From positions 1,488,001-1,552,000 of the forward strand of contig CP017245.1 in the NCBI GenBank assembly GCA_001765415.1: a DNA stretch of 64,000 bases, written 5' to 3'. Made by a program: the position numbers and the translations under genes. This document shows positions 43,291-54,577 of the stretch, in pieces. The notes under the pieces were generated by a model. That model was not told where the DNA came from, made no database searches, and was given only the letters and a program-made list of their open reading frames with translations. Origin of the DNA: Candidatus Melainabacteria bacterium MEL.A1 (GTDB taxonomy: Bacteria > Cyanobacteriota > Vampirovibrionia > Gastranaerophilales > Gastranaerophilaceae). Position 1 is the first letter of the stretch; the number at the start of each line of letters is the position of its first letter.

Positions 43291-43312
43291 AATGTTTTTA
43301 TATAAGAGTAAG
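43291..43312 (+). promoter_or_regulatory. AATGTTTTTATA-TAAGAGTAAG promoter/leader element
   Basis: Matches 34427-34448 in all but one position. Likely -10 region or early leader of the 43360 gene; the same element lies 48 bp before the 34475 start. Confidence 0.5.
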
Positions 43313-43359
43313 ATGTGCAATTGCCAATAGGTACTACAAGATATTAAGGAGATTGAATT

Positions 43360-43884
43360 ATGACAGAACCAGTAGACATGAAAAAATTAGGCGGATTGAG
43401 CTATAACGCCAATTTGGTAAGTTCGGCTAAAAAACTTAAAAATGGAAAATTTGAAATTGTATTCAAATCAGGTGAAAAAATCACTTATCCATATCAAAAA
43501 GATTTTGTTCGAGCCGATGGTTCACACGGTAAAGCAAAAACAGGTGAAGATATTGATGGTGACGGGCATAGAAATGCTGCTATTCATCAAAGAACGGATG
43601 GTAGTTTGATTTATGATGATACATATTTTAATATCACAAATGTTATGGGAGCAACATTTACTTCGTCAAAAGATACAGTTTCGCATGTAAATTTAAGCAA
43701 TAGCTCAAATACAACTATCAATTTAGCCGCAAATGATAGTAAATGGTATGGAGATACTGCAACTGTTGAGGGGGGCGCAAATAATAAAGTAATCCTTGAT
43801 AAAGAAGATACTGCTCAAATAAATGGATATGATGTCGAAGGACAAGGCACTGCTGCTCAAAAAGATTATAAAAAGAAAGAATAA
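43360..43884 (+). CDS. hypothetical protein with DxDGDG calcium-loop-like motif
   Basis: 174 residues, unrecognised. It contains GEDIDGDGHRNAAIHQ, a DxDxDG motif typical of EF-hand or dockerin-type calcium loops, and a Ser/Asn/Thr-rich C-terminal half (HVNLSNSSNTTINLAAND) suggesting an extracellular beta structure, though there is no N-terminal signal peptide. AAGGAGATTGAATT before ATG is a strong SD. Shares its upstream control elements with the 34475 gene. Own terminator at 43917. Confidence 0.65.
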   Translation: MTEPVDMKKLGGLSYNANLVSSAKKLKNGKFEIVFKSGEKITYPYQKDFVRADGSHGKAKTGEDIDGDGHRNAAIHQRTDGSLIYDDTYFNITNVMGATFTSSKDTVSHVNLSNSSNTTINLAANDSKWYGDTATVEGGANNKVILDKEDTAQINGYDVEGQGTAAQKDYKKKE

Positions 43885-43916
43885 GTTCTATTTAATAATT
43901 AAATTGATTATAACAA

Positions 43917-43939
43917 GGCGAGGATTAAATCCTCGCCTT
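43917..43939 (+). terminator. terminator of the 43360 gene
   Basis: GGCGAGGAT-TAA-ATCCTCGCC stem followed by TTTAAAG. Confidence 0.8.
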
Positions 43940-43971
43940 TAAAGTTTAAAAATTATCAATATTTTAATTGA

Positions 43972-43999
43972 TTGACAGTTAATAAAAGAACTGTATAAT
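43972..43999 (+). promoter_or_regulatory. consensus sigma-70 promoter
   Basis: TTGACA (43972-43977), 16-nt spacer, TATAAT (43994-43999), with no annotated gene downstream before the terminator at 44142. Confidence 0.75.
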
Positions 44000-44005
44000 T
44001 GTGTT

Positions 44006-44173
44006 ATTAATATTTGGAAGAATCAAATAAAATCTGATAAGTCTTAGAACCAGCCTAATTGCAGTTGTTGCATTGTTAACTGGTGGATTGGTTGGGTTGA
44101 TATTAACAAATGATTTTTCTTCTGGAAGATTATTTATAACAAAAAAGACTGAGAGTTTTCTCAGTCTTTTTTA
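44006..44173 (+). ncRNA. candidate small RNA (about 165 nt) or degenerate short gene
   Basis: Bounded by a consensus promoter and a strong hairpin terminator. There is no ATG-initiated ORF. One frame (from about 44036) without a proper start encodes a hydrophobic glycine-rich stretch (SLIAVVALLTGGLVGLIL) and runs through the terminator, so an alternative reading is a remnant of a small membrane-protein gene. No match to 4.5S, 6S or RNase P RNA motifs that I can see. Confidence 0.45.
44142..44173. terminator. bidirectional terminator
   Basis: AAAAAAGACTGAGA-GTTT-TCTCAGTCTTTTTT. Serves rpsP on the minus strand and the candidate small RNA on the plus strand. Confidence 0.88.
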
Positions 44174-44193
44174 TAAAATGTTTATTGTATAAA

Positions 44194-44565
44194 CTATGCT
44201 TCAGCAGGAGCTTCTTCTGTAGCTTGTGCTGCTTCAGCTTCAGCAGCAGCTTTTGCCTCTGCTTCTGCTTGAGCCTTAGCTTGAGCTTTTTTAGAAAGTT
44301 TAACTGTTTCTTTTTTTACATAGTTCAAAGTACCGTCTTCGTTGCAGTTTTTGATTAAGTATGCAACTGTTTCAGTAGGTTGTGCGCCTTTTTTTACCCA
44401 ATCCAAAGCTGCAGCTTTGTCTAATTTCATTTCTTTTGTTTTTGGGTTGTAGTGACCAAGTTCTTGAACAGGTCTGCCTTCACGTTTAGTAGTTGAATTG
44501 ATAACAATTACTCTGTATGTAGGAGCTTTTTTTGCGCCCAATCTTTTCAATCTGATTTTTAACAT
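44194..44565 (-). CDS. rpsP: 30S ribosomal protein S16
   Basis: 123 residues. The first about 85 follow bS16 (MLKIRLKRLGAKKAPTYRVI, REGRPVQELGHYNP, WVKKGAQPTETVAYL), a 30S assembly protein. The remaining about 38 residues form a low-complexity Ala/Glu/Lys tail (SKKAQAKAQAEAEAKAAAEA), longer than usual. SD is weak (GGGAAAAACAAA). Its usual partners rimM, trmD and rplS do not follow; the gene is alone with a terminator downstream and a hairpin in the leader. Confidence 0.93.
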   Translation of the reverse strand: MLKIRLKRLGAKKAPTYRVIVINSTTKREGRPVQELGHYNPKTKEMKLDKAAALDWVKKGAQPTETVAYLIKNCNEDGTLNYVKKETVKLSKKAQAKAQAEAEAKAAAEAEAAQATEEAPAEA

Positions 44566-44607
44566 TTTGTTTTTCCCTTATTTTTTTGTTATAACTTTCG
44601 GATTGTT

Positions 44608-44633
44608 CAAACACCGCAGCCGCGCCGTATTTG
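44608..44633 (-). promoter_or_regulatory. hairpin in the rpsP leader
   Basis: CAAATAC and GTGTTTG arms (minus strand) pair over 7 bp around a GC-rich loop, 43 nt before the start. The local GC content is higher than the surroundings. A leader control site is possible. Confidence 0.35.
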
Positions 44634-44848
44634 TCAAATCCTTGAACAGGGTTAAGAGGAATTACCCCATTCCATAATTGATTAAAGCACAAATTCGTTT
44701 TGTAATCAAGAGAGGGTTAACAAATTTTACGAAAATCTCACTTAGTATTTTTATGAAATATAAATATTTCGTTAAGGCAATGTAATATTTTTTTTGTCCA
44801 TGCTATTATAAAAACATTGAATTACCAGACGGAGAGGAATTTTTTATA

Positions 44849-47491
44849 ATGCTAAGTTTTTTATTAAAGTTGTTGGGCGATCCAAACGAAAAAAAAGTTA
44901 AAAGTATAATGGGGATTATTGACCATATTAATGCTTTAGAACCACAGTTTGAAAAATTAACTGATGAAGAATTACGAGCTAAAACAGATGAATTTAAAGA
45001 AATTTTGGCAAAACGCCCTACTTCAAAAGACTTTAAAACTGATAGAAAACTTGAAAAAGAAGCTCTTGATAAAATTTTGCCGGAAGCATTTGCTACGGTT
45101 AGAGAAGCCGGTAAACGAGTGCTAAATATGCGCCATTTTGATGTTCAGCTAATTGGGGGTTACTTTTTACATAATGGTCATATCGCAGAAATGAGAACAG
45201 GTGAAGGTAAAACTCTTGTGGCGACACTTCCAGCATATTTGAATGCTTTGACTGGTAAAGGAGTTCACGTAATCACTGTAAACGATTATTTGGCAAAACG
45301 TGATAGCGACTGGATGGGCAAGATTTACAAATTCTTAGGGCTTTCTGTAGGTGTAATTCTTTCCGGTGGCAGATCTGCAGAGGATTTTGCCGCAAAAAAA
45401 GCAGCTTATGCTTGCGATATTACTTACGGAACAAATAACGAATTTGGTTTTGACTATTTGCGTGACAATATGGCATCTAATATTGAAATGTTAGTTCAAA
45501 GACCTTATAACTATGCAATTATAGATGAAGTTGACAGTATTTTGATTGATGAGGCAAGAACACCGTTAATCATAAGTGGTCGTCTTGAAAAATCAGCTGA
45601 AACTTACCAGTTAATGGCAAAAGTTGCTCCTCAATTAGAAAAAATTAAAGACTATGAAGTTGATGAAAAAAATAAAAATATTATTTTGACAGAAGACGGT
45701 ATTGATCACGCACAAGAGATTATTGGCGTAAAGGATTTGTTTGATATCAATACTCAATACGCTCATCACTTGTTACAAGCATTGAAAGCTAAAGAATTGT
45801 TTGTAAAAGATACAGATTATGTTGTTAAAAACGGCGAAGTAATGATTGTTGATGAGTTTACGGGGCGTTTGATGGAAGGCAGACGTTGGTCAGATGGGTT
45901 GCACCAAGCTATTGAGGCAAAAGAAGGAGTTCAAATTCAGGATGAAACACAAACTCTTGCGAGTATCACATTCCAGAATTTATTCAGGTTGTATCCGAAA
46001 TTATCCGGTATGACTGGTACTGCAATGACGGAAGAAGCTGAATTTGGTAAAATCTATAACCTTGAAGTTACTACAATTCCGACGAACAAGCCTGATATTA
46101 GAATAAATTATCCTGACGTTATTTATAAAACAGAACGAGCTAAATTTGATGCTGTTGTTCAAGATATTATCAGAATGCACGAAATTGGCAGACCGGTTTT
46201 GGTTGGGACTATTAGTATTGAAAAATCAGAATATGTTTCATATTTGTTAAAACAAAAAGGTATTCCACACCACGTATTGAATGCAAAACACCACGAAAAA
46301 GAAGCTTATATTATCGCTCAGGCAGGGCGTGTTGGTGCAGTAACAATTGCAACGAACATGGCTGGTCGTGGTACAGATATTCTTTTAGGTGGTAATGCTG
46401 AATTTTTGGCAAAAGAAATGCTTGATGAAAAAGGAATTACTCCTGAAAGTGAAAATTATGCGGCAGAAAAAGAGGCTGCATTAGCTCAAGCTCGTGCAAT
46501 AACAGAAAAAGAACACGCAAAAGTTGTTGAAGTTGGCGGACTTCACGTAATTGGGACTGAACGTCATGAATCTCGTCGTATTGATAATCAGTTGAGAGGG
46601 CGTGCTGCTCGTCAGGGAGATCCTGGATCTACAAGATTTTTCTTGTCATTACAAGATAATTTGATGAGAATTTTCGGTGGTGAAAAGATTACTGCATTGA
46701 TGAATGCGCTTAATGTTGAAGATGATATTGCAATTGAAAATGTTCTTATTACAAGACAAATTCAATCAGCGCAGAAAAAAGTTGAAACATACCACTTTGA
46801 CATAAGAAAATCTGTTCTTGAATATGATGATGTAATGAATATTCAGCGTGAAAAATTCTATGCACAAAGACGCAAAGTTCTCGCAGGAAAGAATTTGTCA
46901 GAAGATATTTATTATATGATTGAAAAAGAAATTGATAGACTTTTGCGGAGTTATATTGCCCCAGATCTTCATCCTGAAGAATATGTTTATGAAGACTTAC
47001 AAACTATGATTAAAGAATTACATTCAATTATTCCGCAATTGTCAGGTGTACAAGTTTCTGATATCCAGAATTTGAGGTTTGAACCTATTTTTGATAAGTT
47101 GAAAACTTTGGCAATTGGAGCTTATCGTCAACATGAGGAAGAAGTTGTTAATTTCTATAATCAGGTTGTAACTCAATATGACCAGGAAGCTCCGTTGCAA
47201 GAAGCGTTTAGCGATAATAATGTTATTAGAAGTCTTGAAAAAGACATTTTACTAAGAGTTGTTGATAATAAATGGATTGACCACTTACACAATATTGATA
47301 TGTTGAGAGAAGGTATTGGCTTGCGAGCTTATGGTCAAAAAGATCCATTGATTGAATATAAGCGTGAAGCTTACGACTTGTTTAATAAAATGATGTATGA
47401 AATTCAAGGCGATACTGTAAAACACTTGTTTAGAACCAAATTCGGAATTCAAGTAATTGGACCGGAACCTGACGGTGGAGAAGTCGCATAG
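44849..47491 (+). CDS. secA: preprotein translocase ATPase SecA
   Basis: 880 residues. Motor of Sec export across the inner membrane. NBD1 with Walker A GEGKT (118-122) in [24 protein letters not shown] box ([15 protein letters not shown]), preprotein-binding region, NBD2 ([42 protein letters not shown]), then the helical scaffold and wing domain. It ends [11 protein letters not shown] without the Cys/His zinc-binding SEC-C tail found in many SecA proteins. GGAGAGGAA lies upstream of ATG. Extended -10 TGCTATTAT at 44798-44806. Confidence 0.96.
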   Translation: MLSFLLKLLGDPNEKKVKSIMGIIDHINALEPQFEKLTDEELRAKTDEFKEILAKRPTSKDFKTDRKLEKEALDKILPEAFATVREAGKRVLNMRHFDVQLIGGYFLHNGHIAEMRTGEGKTLVATLPAYLNALTGKGVHVITVNDYLAKRDSDWMGKIYKFLGLSVGVILSGGRSAEDFAAKKAAYACDITYGTNNEFGFDYLRDNMASNIEMLVQRPYNYAIIDEVDSILIDEARTPLIISGRLEKSAETYQLMAKVAPQLEKIKDYEVDEKNKNIILTEDGIDHAQEIIGVKDLFDINTQYAHHLLQALKAKELFVKDTDYVVKNGEVMIVDEFTGRLMEGRRWSDGLHQAIEAKEGVQIQDETQTLASITFQNLFRLYPKLSGMTGTAMTEEAEFGKIYNLEVTTIPTNKPDIRINYPDVIYKTERAKFDAVVQDIIRMHEIGRPVLVGTISIEKSEYVSYLLKQKGIPHHVLNAKHHEKEAYIIAQAGRVGAVTIATNMAGRGTDILLGGNAEFLAKEMLDEKGITPESENYAAEKEAALAQARAITEKEHAKVVEVGGLHVIGTERHESRRIDNQLRGRAARQGDPGSTRFFLSLQDNLMRIFGGEKITALMNALNVEDDIAIENVLITRQIQSAQKKVETYHFDIRKSVLEYDDVMNIQREKFYAQRRKVLAGKNLSEDIYYMIEKEIDRLLRSYIAPDLHPEEYVYEDLQTMIKELHSIIPQLSGVQVSDIQNLRFEPIFDKLKTLAIGAYRQHEEEVVNFYNQVVTQYDQEAPLQEAFSDNNVIRSLEKDILLRVVDNKWIDHLHNIDMLREGIGLRAYGQKDPLIEYKREAYDLFNKMMYEIQGDTVKHLFRTKFGIQVIGPEPDGGEVA

Positions 47492-47554
47492 AAAATTGAT
47501 ATTTATGCTAAAATTAAAACAGAGTAAAAAGATTTAAGAAAAAGGAATATAAAT

Positions 47555-48652
47555 ATGCTAAGAACTGGTATTGTAGGATTACCTAATGTTGGAAAATCAA
47601 CTTTATTTAACGCATTGACTAGTGCGAAAAACGCTCAGAGTGCGAATTATCCATTTTGTACAATTGAACCGAATGTTGGGGTTGTAAATGTTCCTGATGA
47701 AAGACTTCAAAAACTTGCGGAACTTTGTAAAACTGAGGTAATTATTCCTACGGCTATTGAGTTTGTTGATATTGCAGGGCTTGTAAAAGGTGCAAGTAAG
47801 GGTGAAGGTTTAGGAAATCAGTTTTTGCATAATATAAGAGAAGTAGATGCTATTATTCAGGTTGTGAGATGTTTTGATGATCCAAATACTATTCATGTAT
47901 CAGGCAAAGTTGATCCGTTGGATGATATTGAAATTATTAATACAGAACTTGCGCTTGCCGATATGGCATCTGTAGAAAAACAAATTGCGAAGGTGTCAAA
48001 AGTTGCAAAATCTGGCGATAAAGATGCGGTTTTGCTATTGTCAGTGTTAGAAAAAATGCAAAAATTACTAGAAGGAGCTTCATTTATCAATCTTAATGAT
48101 CACTTTAATGAAGATGAAATTCCGGTTGCAAAGAGCTTGAATTTAATGTCTACAAAACCTGTTATTTACGCAGCGAATGTTTCTGAATTTGATTTAAAAG
48201 AAGGTAATGATTACACTAAGAAAGTCGGAGAATATGCCGCTGCTCATGGTGCTGAAATGGTAATTATTTCGGCAAGAATAGAAGAAGAATTGGCAGAACT
48301 TTCACCTGATGAGGCAACAGAATACTTGCATGATTTGGGAGTTGAAGATAGCGGAATTAATAGGATGATTAAGTCTGTTTATAAATTATTGAATTTGCGG
48401 ACATTTATTACTGCTGGCGAAAAGGAAGTTCACGCTTGGACTATTCCTGCAGGTGCAAAAGCTCCACAAGCAGCTGGTGTAATCCATACAGATTTTGAAA
48501 AAGGCTTTATCAGAGCAGAAATTACCCCGTATGATGAATTTGTGAAGAATGGTTCTTATGTTGCTTGTAAAGATAAGGGTGTAACTCGTCTTGAAGGCAA
48601 AGATTATGTTGTGCAAGACGGAGATTTGGTACACTTTAGATTTTCAGTATAA
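47555..48652 (+). CDS. ychF: ribosome-associated ATPase/GTPase YchF (OLA1-like)
   Basis: 365 residues, Obg-family. G1 GLPNVGKST (8-16), IEPNVGVV, DIAGLVKGASKGEGLGNQFL, and the C-terminal TGS domain (FITAGEKEVHAWTIPAGAKA, DYVVQDGDLVHFRF). The family prefers ATP through an altered G4 motif (here NVSEFD-like). It binds ribosomes and is linked to stress responses. 63 bp after secA on the same strand, possibly co-transcribed; SD AAAGGAAT. Confidence 0.94.
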   Translation: MLRTGIVGLPNVGKSTLFNALTSAKNAQSANYPFCTIEPNVGVVNVPDERLQKLAELCKTEVIIPTAIEFVDIAGLVKGASKGEGLGNQFLHNIREVDAIIQVVRCFDDPNTIHVSGKVDPLDDIEIINTELALADMASVEKQIAKVSKVAKSGDKDAVLLLSVLEKMQKLLEGASFINLNDHFNEDEIPVAKSLNLMSTKPVIYAANVSEFDLKEGNDYTKKVGEYAAAHGAEMVIISARIEEELAELSPDEATEYLHDLGVEDSGINRMIKSVYKLLNLRTFITAGEKEVHAWTIPAGAKAPQAAGVIHTDFEKGFIRAEITPYDEFVKNGSYVACKDKGVTRLEGKDYVVQDGDLVHFRFSV

Positions 48653-48918
48653 GTGATACGTACGTAGTCCACTGTAAAAACATTGGCTTTAGATGCAAAA
48701 TCGGTTACAAGAAATATTATGTTCTCCATTCAGTGGAGGACATGATAATTTCGTCAGCACCAACCTTGTATCACTTCTCACAAAACGAGATATTTAGTCC
48801 CCTTTTGTTCGGCACAGTTTCACTGAGAGGGAAATTTACTCCTTCCCTTGAGGGGAGGTTGGGATGGGTGCTAACCCGTTAGGGCTAAAAACTCAATTTG
48901 CCTTTATACATCTAAATT
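48653..48918. other. intergenic region with diverged repeat
   Basis: 266 bp, no gene. It holds a diverged minus-strand copy of the hairpin core (48774-48821) plus GGGATGGGTGCTAACCCGTT, part of the composite repeat. An inverted pair TCCACTG/CAGTGGA (48671 and 48732) is also seen. Confidence 0.6.
48774..48821 (-). repeat. hairpin repeat core, copy 3 (diverged)
   Basis: Minus-strand copy with several substitutions in both arms (GAGATATTTAGTCCCC in place of GTGACATTTAGTCACC), so the stem is weaker. Confidence 0.7.
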
Positions 48919-51900
48919 CTATCTACTTACCAATTCTAATTTCTTTCCAACACTGCATTCTTGTTTATTAACTTGTACATAAGGTTTTGAAACGAAGTTG
49001 TATTGAGGATTATACATTGTTCGTCTGCCTGTAAATGTCGGTTGGTTTGAAGGAACATTATATAAAATTAATGTTGTATCTTTTATATGAATTGGGTTTC
49101 CACCTGCGGCAGTAATTTGGTTTTTGTCATTAACATAATACTCTGTGTGGTCGTTTGGATCGGCACTTTTAAACATCATACCGGATTTTAAACCGCATCT
49201 TAAACCGGCATTGCCACCGTAACCTTGATTAAGATCGATACAATTCATTGTTAATTCTGCAGGAGTATAGTATTTGTCGTACTCGTGGTTAAGTCCGGCT
49301 GTATTGAATACTGAAATTGTCATTCTTCCGTCAGGACATTGTCTTAGTAAGGCTGAAACTTGGGTTTCGCCGTGTTCTTCACTAGAAATTCCTTTTGAAT
49401 GATCCAATTCGTCATTATAGTTAATTTTCGTATATTTTGCGTTTTGTTCTTTTAATGCGAATGGAGTTCCTGAATTTAGAGGTTCAAGTTCTGCCCTTTT
49501 TCTCAATGCAAATTGATAATCAATATTATCTTTGAATGTTTTTACAAATTCTTTATAATCACTGCTTGATGGGTCAACCCATTCGTTATGGATTACGTTA
49601 CGGTTTTGCAAGTAAATATTTTTGGTAGTTGTTTCATAGCCCGTAGAGCCTAATTCATCGCCTGCAAATAGTGTCGGGTTCCCTGTTAACGCAACTAAGA
49701 ATTTGGTTTGACCTAACAATTTTGACATTGCAGGGTCAATAATTCTGCGCATTGTTTCGTTTTTAAGTTTTAGTTTTTCATCCGCATTTAAGCGCATATT
49801 TTGGTTTGGTTCAAGGTAATCCATTTCATCCAAAACTATGTCTAGTGCGATGTTGTAATCCTTTGTGCCAAATCCGTCTGCTTCAATAATCTTGTCTTTA
49901 TAGTTGCCTTGAGCTAAGTTTTTAATCGCTTGTAACATTTTGCCATAGACATAATCTTTTCGTTCTTGGCTCAAACCAATTCTTTCTTTGGCTTTTCCCA
50001 TTCCACTGATTATAGATTCACCTTTGGCAATAGCAAGAGGGCTTACTCTGTCATAGTTGTAAGCTTCAATCGCCCTATTTGAAGGAATGTCACCGTATCC
50101 CATTCCGTGCAAAACTTTATACGCTCTGCGACGGTAATCAAAATTAGCGGGATCTGTCAGGTCAGAATAAACAATTCCCATATCCATTGCAAAACCTTCT
50201 AAAGCACGGCATTTATCGTGGTTGCCGGCAAATGTATATGTGTATAACAAGGATTCAAGCGGTTCTGAGTTTAAGAAATTTCCATCTCCAACAAGTTGTT
50301 TTAGAACTGCCAAACCTTGTTCAGTACCTCTTTCTACACCATTTTCGTCTGCAAATAATTTTCCAAAAATTCCAGTTAAATTTGATGAAAAATAAGTGTA
50401 GTTTGCGGTTGTTGTAAATCCGGCTTCATTAATCAATTTTTTTACAGCTTCTTTAGTGTCACCAAATCTTGCACCTGATTTTGCTCCATAGCCTCTTGTG
50501 TAGATTGAACCTTCATCAGTTACTTCTGCGGCAATATAAGCATCTGGGTGATATTCTTTTACGGCATCCGTAAATTTAGACCAAAAATTAATAACTTGGT
50601 TCCATGTATATTCAAAATCTGTTTTTCCATTTCTTACAGATTCAATATCGCCGATATCTTTTGTAGCATCAATTCTCCAGTCCAAACCGGCTTGCGATCT
50701 GTCAACAATCATTTCTGCAAGTTTAAAACTGTTTGTATCAGTGCCTTTAATTGATTTGAATAAGGCTTTTGCTAGTTTGTCTTTGTCTGAATTTTCGATT
50801 TTGCCGATATTATTTCTTAATTTTTTAATAACAGAAATCGCCTCGTCTTCAGGGCTATCTGCAATAATTTTCATTTCTGTAAGGGAAGTTTTTTTCAAAT
50901 TCTTGTAATCATAAGAAATTTCGCCTGTTTCGTTGTCATAATTAAATTCAGCTTTTGGACTAACTCCTTTTATAATCGCAAAACGAGCGATTTCAGCAGT
51001 CAAAAGTGGCAATACATATTTACCATATTCAGTTGTGTTGCCAGATTTGTCAAAAAGTTTGCTATTTTCAGGAAGTTTGTCATTTACATTCGCCAAAACT
51101 CCTGTTGCAAGAGTAGCCATTTCTTGTGTGTACATTCTGTTAGTTTGGCGGTAAGCTTTTTCATATTCCGGTTTGATTTGCGGGTTGCCATCTTTGTATA
51201 AATCAAATCTTGAAACTCCGATTTGATCTTCTTTTGTAGCTCTTTTTGAGATGTATGGAGAACTCAAAACACCTGCAATATCGTCACCAACTTCAATTGC
51301 ATCAAGTGGTAAATCCATAAGCCCTTGAACTATGGCATCTTTGTATAAATTTTCTGTGTCAGGTTCTTTTAGGTCATAAGAATTGTTAATCACGTTTTTG
51401 ACAATTTTTTCTGAAACATCTAAATCTTTAGGGAAAACTTTTCCGTCTTTTTGTTTATTTATTGTTTCAAAGATTGCGTGTGCATTTTTGTTATCAATAT
51501 TTTTCAAGTGTTGAGCAGCATTAAGGTTCAAAATTTGATTTGTTTTTTTAGTCCAATATTGTGCGGAAGATATTGCATAGTCTTGAACTTCCATGTTCTT
51601 TTGTTTTAAAAGAGCAGCTTTTTCTTTTCTTTCAGTTGGATCAACAATGTTTCTAAGTGACTGAGTTTCAGCATGCGAAGGAACAAAACTTAATTTTGCG
51701 ATATCTGGGTTTGCATCCCAAGTATAGAAACCGCTTTCGTGTTTTCCATCAAGTCCGAAGTATTCAAATTGTGCAACTGCTCTGGTTGCCTCGCCACTTT
51801 TTAAATCTAATTTGTTTGCAGATTTTTTGTTATATTCGCTTAAAAGTTTTACGTTTTTCTTGTAAGTTTCTGGGTTAATTTGGAAACTGTATGGAACAAC

Positions 51901-53091
51901 AGTATCATTGTGGTTGTTTATATCAAGATAATTTTTGTCAAATTTGTCGTAAGCTTCAATTAATTCCTTGTCAGAAAGTTTTTCGGCATTAACCAATCTG
52001 TCGTCATAAATTTGAATATAAGTTGGTTTGTTTTTGTCATATTTCACAGATTTAATGCTGATTGTACCATCAGGTTTTTGTGTAAATTCATACGGAGAAT
52101 TGACAAGCCTATGAGTTACGTGTTCAAGTTTTTTCCCAAAAACTCCAAGACTTAAAGGACTGTCTTGAAGTCCGGAAATATTAAACCAGTTGAAATATGG
52201 TGATTTGTCGCCCCATTTCAAAACATTTTGGAAGTGAATACCTTCCAAACCTTCATTTACGTATGCGCCATCTGATACAAGGTTAATACCTTTGGCAAAC
52301 ATTTTTCTTTGAACTGAGGCGTAATTGTTGATATTGCCTAAAGAATTTGCCATTTGGAAACAGTTTTTGTTCCAATAAGCATGGGCAGAAACGCTATCGT
52401 CAGTAAATAATGGAGTTGTAACAATTCTTGTAAAGTTATCCAATTTGCCATCATCGAGGTCTTTTTCAATACCGGCTAAAGAACCTCCGATTTTGTTTGC
52501 AAAGTTTTTAGAAGAAGTTAGTAAGGATTTAATTTCTTCATCAGATTTTTTTACGATTTTGTTGGTGTTGTCATATTTCCAAACAACATTGTAGTTGTCA
52601 GGAATTATAAGTTTCATTGATCCACCTTTTGATGATGTTGAAGCTTTATCCGAAACTATGTTGTAAATGTCGTATGGAGTGTGTTTTTGACCTCTTTCAT
52701 CAATTTTGTTTCCTGGATCTGTTGCATAAATCGGATCTCTGTGAGTTCCTTTCGGATAAAGTTTGTAGTGGTATGCAAAAGCTTCATCCGGCGCAACATC
52801 ATAATCTGCGGAAAGGTTTACTTTTGTTGCTTTCCCGCTTTGTAGTTTAACTCCAAGCTCATTATTGTAAGGATTGTCATCATATCTTTTTAGGATATCT
52901 GTTACGTAATAATTATTGTTAACGTCTTTAGCTACTGAATAAAGTTCAAGATAGCAGTCGTATTTGCTATCGTCGTAAACGAAGTTAAATTCATGCTCTT
53001 TATCTCCATATTGAGATTTAGTGGGCTTATAACCCTGAAAATTTATATTATTTCTAACTTTCGGTTGGTTTAAATTCAAACTGACTTTCAC
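48919..53091 (-). CDS. very large GH13 alpha-amylase-family enzyme
   Basis: 1390 residues, more than twice the usual GH13 length. Catalytic set: nucleophile Asp808 in WRIDATKD, acid/base Glu856 in IAAEVTDEG, transition-state His958-Asp959 in AGNHDKC. The N-terminal 250 residues look like a carbohydrate-binding/CBM48-type beta region (KEHEFNFVYDDSKYDCYLEL) followed by the start of the barrel; a long helical insertion (about 430-760) is unusual. The C-terminal beta domain ends in a threonine-rich stretch with YVNDKNQI. GTG start with AAGGAG 7 nt upstream. Begins MKVSLNLNQPKVRNNINFQG with no signal peptide. Probably intracellular glycogen or maltodextrin processing. Confidence 0.85.
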   Translation of the reverse strand: MKVSLNLNQPKVRNNINFQGYKPTKSQYGDKEHEFNFVYDDSKYDCYLELYSVAKDVNNNYYVTDILKRYDDNPYNNELGVKLQSGKATKVNLSADYDVAPDEAFAYHYKLYPKGTHRDPIYATDPGNKIDERGQKHTPYDIYNIVSDKASTSSKGGSMKLIIPDNYNVVWKYDNTNKIVKKSDEEIKSLLTSSKNFANKIGGSLAGIEKDLDDGKLDNFTRIVTTPLFTDDSVSAHAYWNKNCFQMANSLGNINNYASVQRKMFAKGINLVSDGAYVNEGLEGIHFQNVLKWGDKSPYFNWFNISGLQDSPLSLGVFGKKLEHVTHRLVNSPYEFTQKPDGTISIKSVKYDKNKPTYIQIYDDRLVNAEKLSDKELIEAYDKFDKNYLDINNHNDTVVPYSFQINPETYKKNVKLLSEYNKKSANKLDLKSGEATRAVAQFEYFGLDGKHESGFYTWDANPDIAKLSFVPSHAETQSLRNIVDPTERKEKAALLKQKNMEVQDYAISSAQYWTKKTNQILNLNAAQHLKNIDNKNAHAIFETINKQKDGKVFPKDLDVSEKIVKNVINNSYDLKEPDTENLYKDAIVQGLMDLPLDAIEVGDDIAGVLSSPYISKRATKEDQIGVSRFDLYKDGNPQIKPEYEKAYRQTNRMYTQEMATLATGVLANVNDKLPENSKLFDKSGNTTEYGKYVLPLLTAEIARFAIIKGVSPKAEFNYDNETGEISYDYKNLKKTSLTEMKIIADSPEDEAISVIKKLRNNIGKIENSDKDKLAKALFKSIKGTDTNSFKLAEMIVDRSQAGLDWRIDATKDIGDIESVRNGKTDFEYTWNQVINFWSKFTDAVKEYHPDAYIAAEVTDEGSIYTRGYGAKSGARFGDTKEAVKKLINEAGFTTTANYTYFSSNLTGIFGKLFADENGVERGTEQGLAVLKQLVGDGNFLNSEPLESLLYTYTFAGNHDKCRALEGFAMDMGIVYSDLTDPANFDYRRRAYKVLHGMGYGDIPSNRAIEAYNYDRVSPLAIAKGESIISGMGKAKERIGLSQERKDYVYGKMLQAIKNLAQGNYKDKIIEADGFGTKDYNIALDIVLDEMDYLEPNQNMRLNADEKLKLKNETMRRIIDPAMSKLLGQTKFLVALTGNPTLFAGDELGSTGYETTTKNIYLQNRNVIHNEWVDPSSSDYKEFVKTFKDNIDYQFALRKRAELEPLNSGTPFALKEQNAKYTKINYNDELDHSKGISSEEHGETQVSALLRQCPDGRMTISVFNTAGLNHEYDKYYTPAELTMNCIDLNQGYGGNAGLRCGLKSGMMFKSADPNDHTEYYVNDKNQITAAGGNPIHIKDTTLILYNVPSNQPTFTGRRTMYNPQYNFVSKPYVQVNKQECSVGKKLELVSR

Positions 53092-53200
53092 GTGAAAACT
53101 CCTTACTACTTCATTTATAACTCAACTCAAGAAAAATTTTTGTTATAATGTATTATATTATTAAGAAATTTTTACAAAAAAAGTTATAATCTTATGTTCT

Positions 53201-54498
<1,298 letters not shown>

Positions 54499-54530
54499 TT
54501 AAAAAATAAAAAAAATATAATAATCTAAAA

Positions 54531-54565
54531 AACAGTGCATTCAAAATTAGAATGTGCTGTTTTTG
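54531..54565 (+). terminator. terminator of ahcY
   Basis: AACAGTGCATTC and GAATGTGCTGTT arms (two G-T pairs) followed by TTTTGT. Confidence 0.7.
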
Positions 54566-54577
54566 TACCCATTTGAG

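Noticed and set aside
44486..44692. ORF upstream of and overlapping rpsP (68 aa)
   Set aside because: Out of frame with rpsP and overlaps its start; the reading NQLWNGVIPLNPVQGFDKYG looks protein-like, but there is no SD and the GC-rich part is better explained as a leader hairpin.
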